The notes below the pieces were generated by a model that ran no database searches, was not told where the DNA came from, and saw nothing but the letters and a program-made list of their open reading frames with translations. The position numbers and the translations under genes are program-made. Source: Eikenella halliae (GTDB lineage: Bacteria > Pseudomonadota > Gammaproteobacteria > Burkholderiales > Neisseriaceae). From it: DNA of 64,000 nt. Shown here piece after piece: positions 7,760-15,561 of the stretch; position 1 is the stretch's first letter, and each line of letters opens with the position of its first letter. The stretch is taken from contig NZ_LXSQ01000020.1 of the NCBI RefSeq assembly GCF_001648475.1, positions 124,001 to 188,000 on the forward strand, written 5' to 3'.

Positions 7760-8148
7760 TTCTTTTCTTTTAGTGGCGTGTTTGCCTGTGCGGCGGGGTT
7801 GCGGGAGGCGCCGGCTGCTTCGAGGCGGCTCAGATAGTCGGGCCACATTGTAGCGTATCCGTTTGCCAATTCATACAGGTAGCCCCAGCTGTAGAGGCCA
7901 CTGTCGTGGCCGTCGGAGAAGGTGATTTTGAGGGCGTAGTTGCCGGCGGGCTGCAGGTCGGTGATGCTGATGCCGGCTTTGCCGGTTTGCAATTTGGCCT
8001 GTCCGCGCCCGTGGCCGCGCACTTCGGCGCTGGGGGAATACACGCGCAGGTATTCGGCAGGTAGGGTGTATTCGGCATCCGGGTAAACCAGTATGAGGCC
8101 TTGGCGGTCGGCTTGCAGGCGGATTTGTTGCGGGGGTTGGTGAGACAT
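7747..8148 (-). CDS. DUF971 family protein (GBBH-like N-terminal domain)
   Basis: A 133-aa protein starting at MSHQPPQQIRL; the longer upstream frame contains a translated DUS and was rejected. The body (LVYPDAEYTLPAEYLRVYSP and ITFSDGHDSGLYSWGYLYEL) is the DUF971 fold, related to the N-terminal domain of gamma-butyrobetaine hydroxylase. In Neisseriaceae and many other betaproteobacteria I recall this gene next to ubiE, as here. The C-terminal 15 residues overlap the next gene. The molecular role is not established; some DUF971 proteins are linked to Fe-S metabolism. Confidence 0.85.
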   Translation of the reverse strand: MSHQPPQQIRLQADRQGLILVYPDAEYTLPAEYLRVYSPSAEVRGHGRGQAKLQTGKAGISITDLQPAGNYALKITFSDGHDSGLYSWGYLYELANGYATMWPDYLSRLEAAGASRNPAAQANTPLKEKKCPH

Positions 8149-8174
8149 GGGGTTCCTTTGCTGTGTGATAGAGG

Positions 8175-8711
8175 CTACCTGAAAACGGGAGCGGCGGCTA
8201 ATGCGTATAGCAGGGCGGTGTGGGTTTCGCCAGTGAGCTTGGAAAAGAAGTGCTCTATGGTTTGCCGGTGGCGGAAGCCGCATTTTTCCAGCACTTTTTG
8301 TGAGGGGGTGTTTTCTTGATAAGCGCCGGCCAATAGGCGGCTTAGCCTTAGTTTTTCAAAAGAATAGGCAATCATGGCTTGCAGGGCTTCGGTGGCATAG
8401 CCTTTGCCCCAGAAGCTTTCGCCCAGCCAATAGCCTATTTCGGCTTCGCCTGCGGCCAGTGGCAAATTGCTGTCGTTTGGGAAGAGGAGGCCGATGCTGC
8501 CGATGAGTTGATTGTCTGCCAGACAGATGGCGAAGGAATGGGGCTTAAGCAGGATATGTTCGATAATTTCCCGACTTTCTGCCACGCTCTTGTGCGGAAG
8601 CCAGCCGCACATTGCGCCTATCTTAGGATTTTGGGCTTGCGCGTAGAGCATGGCAGCGTCAGCGAGTGTCCATGGGCGGAGGATAAGGCGGGCGGTACGG
8701 AGGGTTTCCAT
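8175..8711 (-). CDS. GNAT-family N-acetyltransferase (RimJ/RimL-like)
   Basis: A 178-aa protein with the RimJ/RimL arrangement: LRTARLILRPWTLADA at the N-terminus, EIGYWLGESFWGKGYATEAL as the acetyl-CoA loop region, and NTPSQKVLEKCGFR. The substrate is unknown. The last codons ..VFR followed by TAG are made by the DUS at 8172-8183, so the uptake sequence supplies the stop. It is upstream of the DUF971 gene on the same strand, 26 bp away. Confidence 0.85.
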   Translation of the reverse strand: METLRTARLILRPWTLADAAMLYAQAQNPKIGAMCGWLPHKSVAESREIIEHILLKPHSFAICLADNQLIGSIGLLFPNDSNLPLAAGEAEIGYWLGESFWGKGYATEALQAMIAYSFEKLRLSRLLAGAYQENTPSQKVLEKCGFRHRQTIEHFFSKLTGETHTALLYALAAAPVFR

Positions 8712-8901
8712 TGCTTGCTTTCGGTTTGAGCGGCGCAGAAAGCTGCGGTGTTCATTGTGATTACGCTGAGACTTCGATTTTCAGGTAGCACATGCAGAAT
8801 TTTAGCAGATTGCCAGATTGCCGGGCTGGGCTGGGCATTTGGCTTTTGGGCGGATTGGCGATATATTAACCGCTGTCGTGCAACCAAGCGAAGAGTGGCA
8901 A

Positions 8902-9258
8902 ATGGGCGAGATAGAATTGTTGGCACACATCATCAAATGGCGCAACGAGTTTTCGGCCGATATTCGGGTGCTGAAAAGTGATGCGGATATTTTCGTGCGC
9001 CCACATTCGATAAGGATTCTGCTCAGCCTGCTGCTGCGGGAAGGCTACCTGAAAAATAGCGATAACGATGAAGTGGTGCTCGAAATGGAGTTAAACCGGG
9101 CAACTTTGCAAGGCAGGGCGGATGTGAGCGATTCGCTGGGGCGGTATTATTATTTGGAAGAGAATGCAAAGATTGCGGATGAAGCCTGCCTGGTTTCATT
9201 GAGCGTTTATATTCAACAGGCCGCCGATGAATTATGCGTTGGTGGCCCATCAAAATAG
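8902..9258 (+). CDS. Hypothetical protein
   Basis: A 118-aa protein starting at MGEIELLAHIIKW (GAAGAG precedes it); a GTG at 8878 is an alternative start. It has no signal or membrane segment and looks like a small cytoplasmic alpha/beta protein. A DUS is translated as EGYLKNS. The end is only 8 bp from the nadE start, so the two may be cotranscribed. I do not recognise it. Confidence 0.6.
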   Translation: MGEIELLAHIIKWRNEFSADIRVLKSDADIFVRPHSIRILLSLLLREGYLKNSDNDEVVLEMELNRATLQGRADVSDSLGRYYYLEENAKIADEACLVSLSVYIQQAADELCVGGPSK

Positions 9259-9265
9259 GAAAAAC

Positions 9266-10069
9266 ATGATGCAAACCCAAGCCGTTATTCGACACATCAG
9301 CCGCTGGCTGGCCGATTATGCTGTGCGGGCGGGCGCGAAAGGTTTTGTGGTGGGCGTTTCCGGCGGGGTGGATTCCGCCGTGGTGTCTGCCCTGTGCGCG
9401 CACAGCGGGCTGGACGTGTTGTGCGTGGTGCTGCCCATCCGCCAACAGGCCGACCAGTTGCAGCGGGCCAACGAACACATCGCCGACTTGCAGCGCCGTT
9501 TTATCAACGTGCGCAGCCAAACGCTGGATTTAACGCCCACTTTCGAGCAGTTTGAGCGCAGCGTGGCCGACACCACAGCCGCCAATAAAAACCTGGCCAT
9601 GGCCAACACCCGCTCCCGCCTGCGCATGGCCGCGCTGTATTACTACGGCCAAATCAACGGCCTGCTGGTGGCGGGCACGGGCAATAAGGTGGAAGATTTC
9701 GGCGTGGGCTTTTTCACCAAATACGGCGACGGCGGCGTGGATTTGAGCCCCATCGGCGATTTGCTCAAAACCCAGGTATACACCCTGGCCGAAGCCTTGG
9801 CGGTGCTGCCCGCCATCCGCCAGGCCGCGCCCACCGACGGGCTGTGGGACGAAGAGCGCACCGACGAGCAGCAGATGGGCGCGAGCTATCCCGAGCTGGA
9901 ATGGGCGATGGCGCAAAGCGAAGCCGGCCGCCGCGCCGAAGAATTTGCCGGCCGCGAGCGCGAAGTGTTCGAGATTTACCAACGCCTGCATCGCGCCACG
10001 CTGCATAAAATCCAGCCCATCCCTGTGTGCAAAATTCCCAGAGAATTGTTTGATGAAAAGGAAAAATGA
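9266..10069 (+). CDS. nadE: NH3-dependent NAD+ synthetase
   Basis: A 267-aa enzyme that amidates nicotinic acid adenine dinucleotide to NAD+. The ATP-pyrophosphatase P-loop SGGVDS is at residues 32-37. Further signatures are NTRSRLRMAALYY, VAGTGNKVEDFGVGFFTKYG and DLSPIGDLLKTQVY. There is no N-terminal nitrilase (glutaminase) domain, so it should use free ammonia. Start chosen at 9266 after AGGAAAAAC. The stop overlaps the next ATG by ATGA, indicating translational coupling. Confidence 0.94.
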   Translation: MMQTQAVIRHISRWLADYAVRAGAKGFVVGVSGGVDSAVVSALCAHSGLDVLCVVLPIRQQADQLQRANEHIADLQRRFINVRSQTLDLTPTFEQFERSVADTTAANKNLAMANTRSRLRMAALYYYGQINGLLVAGTGNKVEDFGVGFFTKYGDGGVDLSPIGDLLKTQVYTLAEALAVLPAIRQAAPTDGLWDEERTDEQQMGASYPELEWAMAQSEAGRRAEEFAGREREVFEIYQRLHRATLHKIQPIPVCKIPRELFDEKEK

Positions 10070-10767
10070 TGAGAGTGCTAACCATGAACCTGCACGCCGT
10101 GCGCGCCCGCATTTGGGCTGCCGCCGAAGCGGCAGGCCGCCCCGAGCCCGAGCTGATTGCAGTGAGCAAAACCTTCCCCGCCGCCGATGTGCGCCTGTTA
10201 TGCCAGAAAAGCACGCAGCGCGATTTCGGCGAAAACTATCTGCAGGAATTTGAGGAGAAAAGCAGCGAGCTGGCCGATATTCCCGACATCCGCTGGCACA
10301 TCATCGGCCATATCCAATCCAACAAAAGCCGCATCGCTGCCGAACGCGCCCATTGGGTGCACACCGTCGACCGCGAAAAAATCGCCCGCCGCCTGAGTGA
10401 TCAGCGGCCGGAAACCATGCCGCCGCTGCAAGTGCTGATTGAAGTGAACATCGGTGGCGAAGACGTCAAACACGGCGTACCGCCGCAAGAGGAAACGCTG
10501 CGCGGACTGGCTTTTCAGGTAGCCTCTTTGCCCAGGCTGAAACTGCGCGGCCTGATGTGCGTGGCGCGGCTAGGCAGCAGCGAAGAAGAGTTACGCCAGC
10601 AGTTTGGCCGCATGAACGAATTGCTGCAATTTTTGCAGGCGCAGGGGCTGAATGTGGACGTGCTCTCCATGGGCATGTCGGACGATTTGGAAACCGCCGT
10701 CGCCTGCGGCGCCACCCATGTTCGCGTTGGCAGCGCCATTTTCGGAAAACGGGATTATGGCGAGTAA
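10066..10767 (+). CDS. YggS/PROSC-family PLP-binding protein
   Basis: A 233-aa pyridoxal-phosphate homeostasis protein. The PLP lysine lies in LIAVSKTFP; other signatures are DFGENYLQE, WHIIGHIQSNKSR, and GMSDDLETAVACGATHVRVG with GSAIFGKRDY. These proteins buffer PLP and show no established catalysis. AAGGA precedes the start, and ATGA overlap couples it to nadE; a later ATG at 10084 fits the family length equally well. A DUS is read in frame as FQVAS. In many bacteria yggS, proC and yggT are neighbours, and they also follow one another here apart from one inserted gene. Confidence 0.93.
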   Translation: MMRVLTMNLHAVRARIWAAAEAAGRPEPELIAVSKTFPAADVRLLCQKSTQRDFGENYLQEFEEKSSELADIPDIRWHIIGHIQSNKSRIAAERAHWVHTVDREKIARRLSDQRPETMPPLQVLIEVNIGGEDVKHGVPPQEETLRGLAFQVASLPRLKLRGLMCVARLGSSEEELRQQFGRMNELLQFLQAQGLNVDVLSMGMSDDLETAVACGATHVRVGSAIFGKRDYGE

Positions 10768-10771
10768 AGGT

Positions 10772-10809
10772 TTCAGGTAGCCTTTTGCTGACAAGGAAGG
10801 CTACCTGAA
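10772..10809. terminator. DUS pair after the yggS-type gene
   Basis: TTCAGGTAGCCT (10772-10783) faces AGGCTACCTGAA (10798-10809) just after the stop. A further TTCAGGTAGCCT follows near 10863. Confidence 0.6.
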
Positions 10810-10908
10810 AACTGTGCCGCACTGTATGAAGATTCTGTTTTAACTTCGTTGCAGCTGCGGCTTTCAGGTAGCCTCTAGGCTGCCAAAGCCGGCTTGGAAA
10901 TTGGAAAC

Positions 10909-11427
10909 ATGTTTACCCCGCTTTCTGCAGAACAAATCATGGCCAGGCTGCCCAAGCGCGCGGTTGCGGTGAAACGTTTGGACAAACTGCCGCCTTTGCC
11001 TGCGGCGTATCTGTCTTTTGTGCAGCAATGCGAAAGCGTGGAAATCACGCCCGATATCCGGCTTTGGGATTACCCGACCGCGCTTGGCGAAAACCGCCGC
11101 CTAGGCAGCGACTATCCCGAGGTGGCCGCGCGGTATTGGCTGATCGGCGATGCGGGGCAGGGCGATACCTGGTTCATCGGCAAAGAGAGCGGGAACATCC
11201 TGTTTTACGACCACGACCAAGGCGAATACGATGAAGCCGAGGCGCGGTTTGCCGATATGGGCGTCGGATTCGTTCCCTTCCTGCAAACGGCCTTCCTCCT
11301 GCAAGAGCTTGAAAGGCTGCTCGACACGCAACCGGAACCCGGCCGGCCGATACGGGATGCTTTCAAAACCCGGATGGATACCATTGCACCGGGTTTGTAT
11401 GAGCAATATCCGTTTGCATATTGGTAG
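10909..11427 (+). CDS. SMI1/KNR4 (SUKH)-like protein
   Basis: A 172-aa cytoplasmic protein starting MFTPLSAEQIMARLP after GGAAA. LPPLPAAYLSFVQQC, then GDTWFIGKESGNILFYDHD and MGVGFVPFLQTAFLLQE, follow the SUKH plan: N-terminal helices, a short acidic-aromatic strand core and a helical end. Many SUKH proteins are immunity proteins against polymorphic toxins. Here the gene interrupts the yggS-proC neighbourhood and is bracketed by DUS copies on both sides. No toxin gene is adjacent. Family assignment is probable, the immunity role speculative. Confidence 0.65.
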   Translation: MFTPLSAEQIMARLPKRAVAVKRLDKLPPLPAAYLSFVQQCESVEITPDIRLWDYPTALGENRRLGSDYPEVAARYWLIGDAGQGDTWFIGKESGNILFYDHDQGEYDEAEARFADMGVGFVPFLQTAFLLQELERLLDTQPEPGRPIRDAFKTRMDTIAPGLYEQYPFAYW

Positions 11428-11432
11428 GCAAC

Positions 11433-11472
11433 AGGCTACCTGAAAAGATGCAGATAGGTTTTCAGGTAGCCT
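11433..11472. terminator. DUS pair after the SUKH-like gene
   Basis: AGGCTACCTGAA at 11433-11444 and TTCAGGTAGCCT at 11461-11472; another direct copy lies at 11489-11500, just before proC. Confidence 0.65.
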
Positions 11473-11529
11473 GTCGGCAGGTAGGGTGAGGCTACCTGAA
11501 ACTTTCCAACCACCATATAAGGAAACATC

Positions 11530-12324
11530 ATGACCATCTATTTTCTTGGCGCAGGCAATATGGCCTCCGCCATTATCGCCGGTATGAGCCGCGCTGGCGG
11601 GTTCGATATCTGCGCCATCGACCACAGTGCGGATAAATTGGCCGCACTGGCGCAGCAATACGGCATCGCCACCGCCCCCGCGCTGCCGCCGCTGAACGAG
11701 AGCGACGTGTTGGTGCTGGCGGTGAAGCCGCAAGATATGCAGGCGGCGCTGCAGAACGTGCAAACGGGCGGCGCGCTGGTGTTGTCGATTGCCGCCGGGC
11801 TGCCGTGCGCGGCCTTGAGCCGCTGGCTGCGCGGTACGCGCCGCATCGTACGCATTATGCCGAACACGCCGGCGCAGGTGGGGCAGGGCGTGGCCGGTTT
11901 GTTTGCCGACAGCGGCGCATCCGCTGCCGACCGGGAATTGGCCGATCGCATCATGCGCGCCAGCGGGCAAACTCTGTGGCTGGATAGTGAAGACGGCCTG
12001 CACCGCATCACCGGTATCAGCGGCAGCGGCCCGGCCTATGTGTTTTACCTGCTTGAAGCGCTGCAAAACGCCGCCAGGCAGCAGGGCTTCAACGCGGAAG
12101 AAGCACGGCAGCTCAGTTTGGCCACTTTCCAAGGCGCGGTACGGCTGGCCGAGCAGAGCGGGGAAGCGTTTTCCAATTTGCGCCAAAAAGTTACCTCCAA
12201 AGGTGGCACCACTTATGCCGCGCTGCAAAGCTTTGAGGCGCACGGCGTGGCTGAAGCGATTGGCGCGGGCGTGGCCGCCTGTGTGGCGCGTTCGCAGGAA
12301 TTGGCCGAGCAGTTGGCGGAATAG
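11530..12324 (+). CDS. proC: Pyrroline-5-carboxylate reductase
   Basis: A 264-aa NAD(P)H-dependent enzyme for the last step of proline synthesis. The Rossmann motif is FLGAGNMASAIIAG; further signatures are RIMPNTPAQVGQG, GISGSGPAYVFYLLEAL and KVTSKGGTTYAAL. AAGG precedes the start. YggT begins 6 bp after the stop, so the two form an operon. Confidence 0.96.
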   Translation: MTIYFLGAGNMASAIIAGMSRAGGFDICAIDHSADKLAALAQQYGIATAPALPPLNESDVLVLAVKPQDMQAALQNVQTGGALVLSIAAGLPCAALSRWLRGTRRIVRIMPNTPAQVGQGVAGLFADSGASAADRELADRIMRASGQTLWLDSEDGLHRITGISGSGPAYVFYLLEALQNAARQQGFNAEEARQLSLATFQGAVRLAEQSGEAFSNLRQKVTSKGGTTYAALQSFEAHGVAEAIGAGVAACVARSQELAEQLAE

Positions 12325-12330
12325 GGCGGT

Positions 12331-12879
12331 ATGTTTAATCAATTTGCCGCCCTGCTCGCCGATGCGCTGGCCATGCTCCTGTTGGCACGCTGCCTGCTGC
12401 AATACGGCCGTTTGAACTATATGCATCCGCTGGCGCAGTTTTGCTGCCGCAGCAGCGACTGGTTGGTGAAACCGCTGCGCCGCCTGCTGCCGCCCTTGGG
12501 CGGCTTGGACAGCGCCTGCATTTTGGCGGCCTGGCTGTTGTATTTGTTGTTGTCGTTCATCAATCTGCCGTCGGGGATGTTCGGCTGGCCGATCGCAGCG
12601 GCTGATGTGTTGCTTGCTGCACTCGCCCTGACGCGTTCGGCGGCTTATGTGTTGCTGGGCGGTTTGCTGTGGCGCATGGTGCTCTCGCTCTCGCAGACGT
12701 ATTCGCCGCTGGTGGCGGTGCTCAACCGCGTGTATGAGCCGCTGTGCCGTCCGTTTGCCTTTTTGCGTATCGGCCGCTGGGATTTTTCAGGTAGCCTGTT
12801 GGCGCTTTTGCTGTGGGGCTGGATTGGCTGGGGCTTGCCGGCAATTATCATGCATTTGAATTTTTTGCTCTTGCCATAA
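12331..12879 (+). CDS. YggT family membrane protein
   Basis: A 182-aa integral membrane protein with two YGGT domains of two hydrophobic helices each. Family signatures are SDWLVKPLRRLLPPLGGLD in the first half and NRVYEPLCRPF with LLWGWIGWGLP in the second. YggT proteins affect osmotic or ionic homeostasis, but their molecular role is unclear. A DUS is read in frame as FSGSL (12785-12797). It is cotranscribed with proC. Confidence 0.9.
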   Translation: MFNQFAALLADALAMLLLARCLLQYGRLNYMHPLAQFCCRSSDWLVKPLRRLLPPLGGLDSACILAAWLLYLLLSFINLPSGMFGWPIAAADVLLAALALTRSAAYVLLGGLLWRMVLSLSQTYSPLVAVLNRVYEPLCRPFAFLRIGRWDFSGSLLALLLWGWIGWGLPAIIMHLNFLLLP

Positions 12880-12971
12880 GCGGGCGGCTGTTTTATATTC
12901 CGCCTTTTTACAAAAGAAGCAGCCGCTTGCGGGAAGGAGCGGCTGGCAGGATTTCACAAAAAGGATAACTC

Positions 12972-13388
12972 ATGGCAAAACTAACCGAGCAAGACATCAT
13001 CAACTGGAAAGGCCCGGAAGAGGAATATATGAATGCCGATCAGCTGGCTTTCTTCCGTGAGTTGCTGGTTAAGCTGCAAGACGAACTGATTCAAAAAGCG
13101 GCCGACACCACCGGCCACCTGCAAAGCCACGAGGCTGCTCCTGACCCGGCCGACCGCGCCACGCAGGAAGAAGAATACGCGCTGGAGTTGCGCACCCGCG
13201 ACCGCGAACGCAAATTGTTGAGTAAAATCCAAGCCTCGCTGCGCCAGATCGATGAGGGCGAATACGGCTATTGCGTCGATACCGGCGAACCCATCGGCCT
13301 CAAACGCCTGCTTGCCCGCCCCACCGCCACTTTATCGGTGGAAGCGCAAGAGCGGCGCGAACGCATGAAAAAACAGTTTGCGGATTGA
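12972..13388 (+). CDS. dksA: DksA, RNA polymerase-binding regulator lacking the zinc finger
   Basis: A 138-aa transcription factor that binds the RNA polymerase secondary channel and, with ppGpp, reprograms transcription. The N-terminal helices, the coiled coil (about 35-95, with DPADRATQEEEYALELRTRDR at its centre) and the globular end are present. The usual four Cys are reduced to one: GYCVDTGEPIG keeps Cys101 but has Thr where E. coli has the second Cys, and ATLSVEAQERRE has none of the last pair. Neisseria DksA is similar as I recall it. This form should work without zinc. Confidence 0.93.
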   Translation: MAKLTEQDIINWKGPEEEYMNADQLAFFRELLVKLQDELIQKAADTTGHLQSHEAAPDPADRATQEEEYALELRTRDRERKLLSKIQASLRQIDEGEYGYCVDTGEPIGLKRLLARPTATLSVEAQERRERMKKQFAD

Positions 13389-13508
13389 TGCTTCAAACAA
13401 ATAGGCCTGCAAGAGTGGAATACCGGCCTGTTTGGATTTTGCACAAGCAGCGTGAAAATTAGTTATCTATATAAATCAGGCTGTAGCAAAAAAACTGTGT
13501 TTTTTGGT

Positions 13509-13536
13509 TTGACAGAATTTAAGAAAGCCGTATAAT
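13509..13536 (+). promoter_or_regulatory. Near-consensus promoter of the tRNA pair
   Basis: TTGACA (13509-13514), 16 nt, then TATAAT (13531-13536), ending 20 nt before tRNA-Met. GC-rich GCACGC follows the -10 box, as in stringently controlled stable-RNA promoters, which DksA may therefore control. Confidence 0.85.
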
Positions 13537-13555
13537 GCACGCTTTCTGAATGAGC

Positions 13556-13632
13556 GGCGAATTAGCTCAGCTGGTTAGAGCAGAGGAATCATAATCCTTG
13601 TGTCCGGGGTTCGAGTCCCTGATTCGCCACCA
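13556..13632 (+). tRNA. tRNA-Met (CAT), elongator type
   Basis: A 77-nt cloverleaf with encoded CCA. The acceptor GGCGAAT pairs with ATTCGCC, the D-arm is GCTC/GAGC, and the anticodon stem GAGGA/TCCTT encloses loop ATCATAA with anticodon CAT. The T-arm GGGGTTCGAGTCCC is normal. The first base pair G-C excludes initiator tRNA. CAT could also denote lysidine-modified tRNA-Ile2; the overall sequence favours Met. Confidence 0.93.
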
Positions 13633-13637
13633 AATTT

Positions 13638-13713
<76 letters not shown>

Positions 13714-13719
13714 AATTTC

Positions 13720-13750
13720 AAAGAGTCGGCTAAAACAGCCGGCTCTTTTT
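13720..13750 (+). terminator. Rho-independent terminator of the tRNA pair
   Basis: AAGAGTCGGCT and AGCCGGCTCTTTTT form a stem of about 10 bp closed by a short A-rich loop and followed by a T run. Confidence 0.85.
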
Positions 13751-13787
13751 GCATTTTCAGGTAGCCTTTGCGGTATGCTGCCGGGTA

Positions 13788-13893
13788 TATAGTGAATTAA
13801 ATTTAAATCAGGACAAGGCGACGAGCCGCAGACAGTACAGATAGTACGGCAAGGCGAGGTAACGCTGTACTGGTTTAAATTTAATTCACTATA
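13788..13893 (+). mobile_element. Correia-like miniature element, copy D
   Basis: A 106-bp intact copy with perfect ends TATAGTGAATTAAATTTAAA and TTTAAATTTAATTCACTATA. The interior includes CAGGACAAGGCGACGAGCC and CGCAGACAGTACAG. The remaining interior is ATAGTACGGCAAGGCGAGG. A TA dinucleotide flanks both ends. It is inserted in the gap after the tRNA terminator. Confidence 0.9.
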
Positions 13894-14215
13894 AGCGATG
13901 GATATGGCCGAGAACATTCAATATTGGCAGCAAACCTTTACCTGACGCTGCTTCCCTCGAATCCATCCCAGACAAAAAATCACCTATATAGGTGGTTTTT
14001 TATCGCAGGTAAAGGTGGTAAGATGATTACATTAGAACGATAATGACTCTTTTCGCCCCTGCCGTTTGGGGGCAGGCAGGAGTAGGGCACTTGGAATGCG
14101 GTTGATGTTTGAGTTTTTAAGTTTTCAGGTAGCCTCAATTTAATTTCGAAACACAAACACACTTCCTCTTTGTTGCGAATACAGGGATTGCCCAACAAAA
14201 ATAAGGAAAACGTTT
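13894..14215. other. Gap between copy D and the PhnD-like gene
   Basis: About 320 bp with no clear gene. At 13898-13945 there is an open 15-codon stretch ending QYWQQTFT and a stop, possibly the tail of a gene lost when copy D arrived. AAAAAATCACC and GGTGGTTTTTT (13975-13998) form a strong bidirectional hairpin, and TTTACCTG/CAGGTAAA (13937-13944 and 14005-14012) enclose it. One TTCAGGTAGCCT lies near 14124. Confidence 0.5.
13974..14000. terminator. Bidirectional terminator hairpin
   Basis: AAAAAATCACC, loop TATATA, GGTGGTTTTTT: an 11-position stem including two G-T or A-T ends, T-rich on both strands. Confidence 0.75.
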
Positions 14216-14983
14216 ATGGTACAAAAAGTTGGAATCAATTTTGTAGTGGCGCCGGACTACCTGCCAGACCACTTCAGCCATTGGTATCTGCTCAGCAGCC
14301 ATTTACAGCGCGAAACCGAATTCTCCATCCATCTGCATCTGCCTGCTAATGCCGAAGAAATACAGGAATTGGCCGAGGGCGGCAAAATGGACATGCTCTA
14401 TGCCAATGCCTTTGATGCCGTGGCGCTGATCAAAGAAAAAGGCTATTTGCCACTGGTGTGCCTGAAAGATAAATTTGATGAAGCCGTGGTGGCCGTCTCC
14501 GCCGAATCGGAATATCAAAAAATGGAAGACCTGCCGGCTGATGCGCTGATCAAAACCGGCCCTAATCCCGATATCCGCTGCCTTGGCCTGCGTTTGTTGA
14601 AACAGGCCGGGTTAGATGCGGAACAGCTTAAAATCGAAGAGGCCGCCACCTTCCCTCAGGCAGCTTCCGCCCTGATTAGAGGCCAAGCACAGGCTGGTTT
14701 CTTTCCGGCCAGCACCTATGCCCACATGAGCAAGCGCACGCTTGAGCAACTGCGTGTTTTGCAGGAAAGCAGTTTTGCCGCCGTAACGCATATGGTGGTG
14801 TTGTATCCCGATTTCGCCGAGCAGCAAGAAGCCCTGCGGCAGGCATTTGCCGAAATGGCCGACAAACCCACCGGCAAAACCACGCTGGAAGCATTGGATT
14901 TGCCTGCCGGTTTCGCCACCCTCACCCAAGAAGCCGCTGAACAGATGGTGGCCGATGCCGAAAACGGCAAACAGGATGATTGA
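14216..14983 (+). CDS. PhnD-like periplasmic-binding-fold protein without a signal peptide
   Basis: A 255-aa protein resembling substrate-binding proteins of phosphate/phosphonate ABC transporters (VGINFVVAPDYLPDHF, MDMLYANAFDAVALI, GQAQAGFFPASTYAHMS). The N-terminus goes straight into the first strand and lacks a signal peptide or lipobox, so it should stay in the cytoplasm. No permease or ATPase gene is nearby. It may act as a cytoplasmic sensor rather than a transport component. The start is well placed after AAGGAAAACG. Confidence 0.75.
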   Translation: MVQKVGINFVVAPDYLPDHFSHWYLLSSHLQRETEFSIHLHLPANAEEIQELAEGGKMDMLYANAFDAVALIKEKGYLPLVCLKDKFDEAVVAVSAESEYQKMEDLPADALIKTGPNPDIRCLGLRLLKQAGLDAEQLKIEEAATFPQAASALIRGQAQAGFFPASTYAHMSKRTLEQLRVLQESSFAAVTHMVVLYPDFAEQQEALRQAFAEMADKPTGKTTLEALDLPAGFATLTQEAAEQMVADAENGKQDD

Positions 14984-15013
14984 GCGCGGCCACTGTTTTA
15001 TGCCCATATCCTA

Positions 15014-15059
15014 GAGGCCTTTGCGAACAAACCGCAGAGCGGCACTTCGCAAAGGCCTC
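15014..15059. terminator. Perfect 14-bp hairpin with GAGGCCTTTGCGAA ends
   Basis: GAGGCCTTTGCGAA (15014-15027) and TTCGCAAAGGCCTC (15046-15059) are exact inverted repeats. They can terminate transcription of the PhnD-like gene, but the termini resemble those of a second element at 54994-55050, so this may be a miniature repeat. Confidence 0.6.
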
Positions 15060-15080
15060 AAGTTTTCAAACGGAAATTGA

Positions 15081-15371
15081 ATGACTATGCCCCAGCCCAG
15101 CCCCCATTCCATACTCACCATTATCGGCAAAGACCGCATCGGTATCGTTTACGACGTATCTAAACTCTTGGCCGAACACCAAATCAACATCCTCAATATC
15201 AGCCAGCAGCTCATGGGCGAATATTTCACCATGATTATCCTGATGGACACCAGCCGCTGCCCGCAAAGCCGCGAAGAAATGCTGAGCGTATTCGCCCAAG
15301 CCGGTGAGAAGTTGGGCTTGGATATCCGCATGCAAAACGAAGCCTTGTTCAACGCCATGCACCGGATTTAA
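15081..15371 (+). CDS. ACT-domain protein (UPF0237 type)
   Basis: A 96-aa protein made of a single ACT domain: SILTIIGKDRIGIVYDVSKL, then INILNISQQLMGEYFTMIIL. It matches the small ACT proteins (UPF0237) usually encoded beside a UPF0210/PFL protein, as here. ACT domains bind amino acids or similar ligands. The regulated target is unknown. Confidence 0.88.
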   Translation: MTMPQPSPHSILTIIGKDRIGIVYDVSKLLAEHQINILNISQQLMGEYFTMIILMDTSRCPQSREEMLSVFAQAGEKLGLDIRMQNEALFNAMHRI

Positions 15372-15376
15372 TCCTC

Positions 15377-15442
15377 AGGCTACCTGAAAATTCTTCGCCT
15401 CGATGACAGTATTTTAGGCAGGGAGTAAGTTTCAGGTAGCCT
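15377..15442. terminator. Wide inverted DUS pair between the ACT and UPF0210 genes
   Basis: AGGCTACCTGAA (15377-15388) and TTCAGGTAGCCT (15431-15442) are separated by 42 nt. A third DUS lies directly before the next ATG (about 15550-15561). Confidence 0.45.
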
Positions 15443-15561
15443 GGAGTGAACCATATGCAGAGATGTTTGCATACCCAGATGCGCAAGAATACTGAGGGGA
15501 TTCATGCAAATATGTATGTCAAACTCAAAATATAATCCAACAATATGAAGGCTACCTGAAA

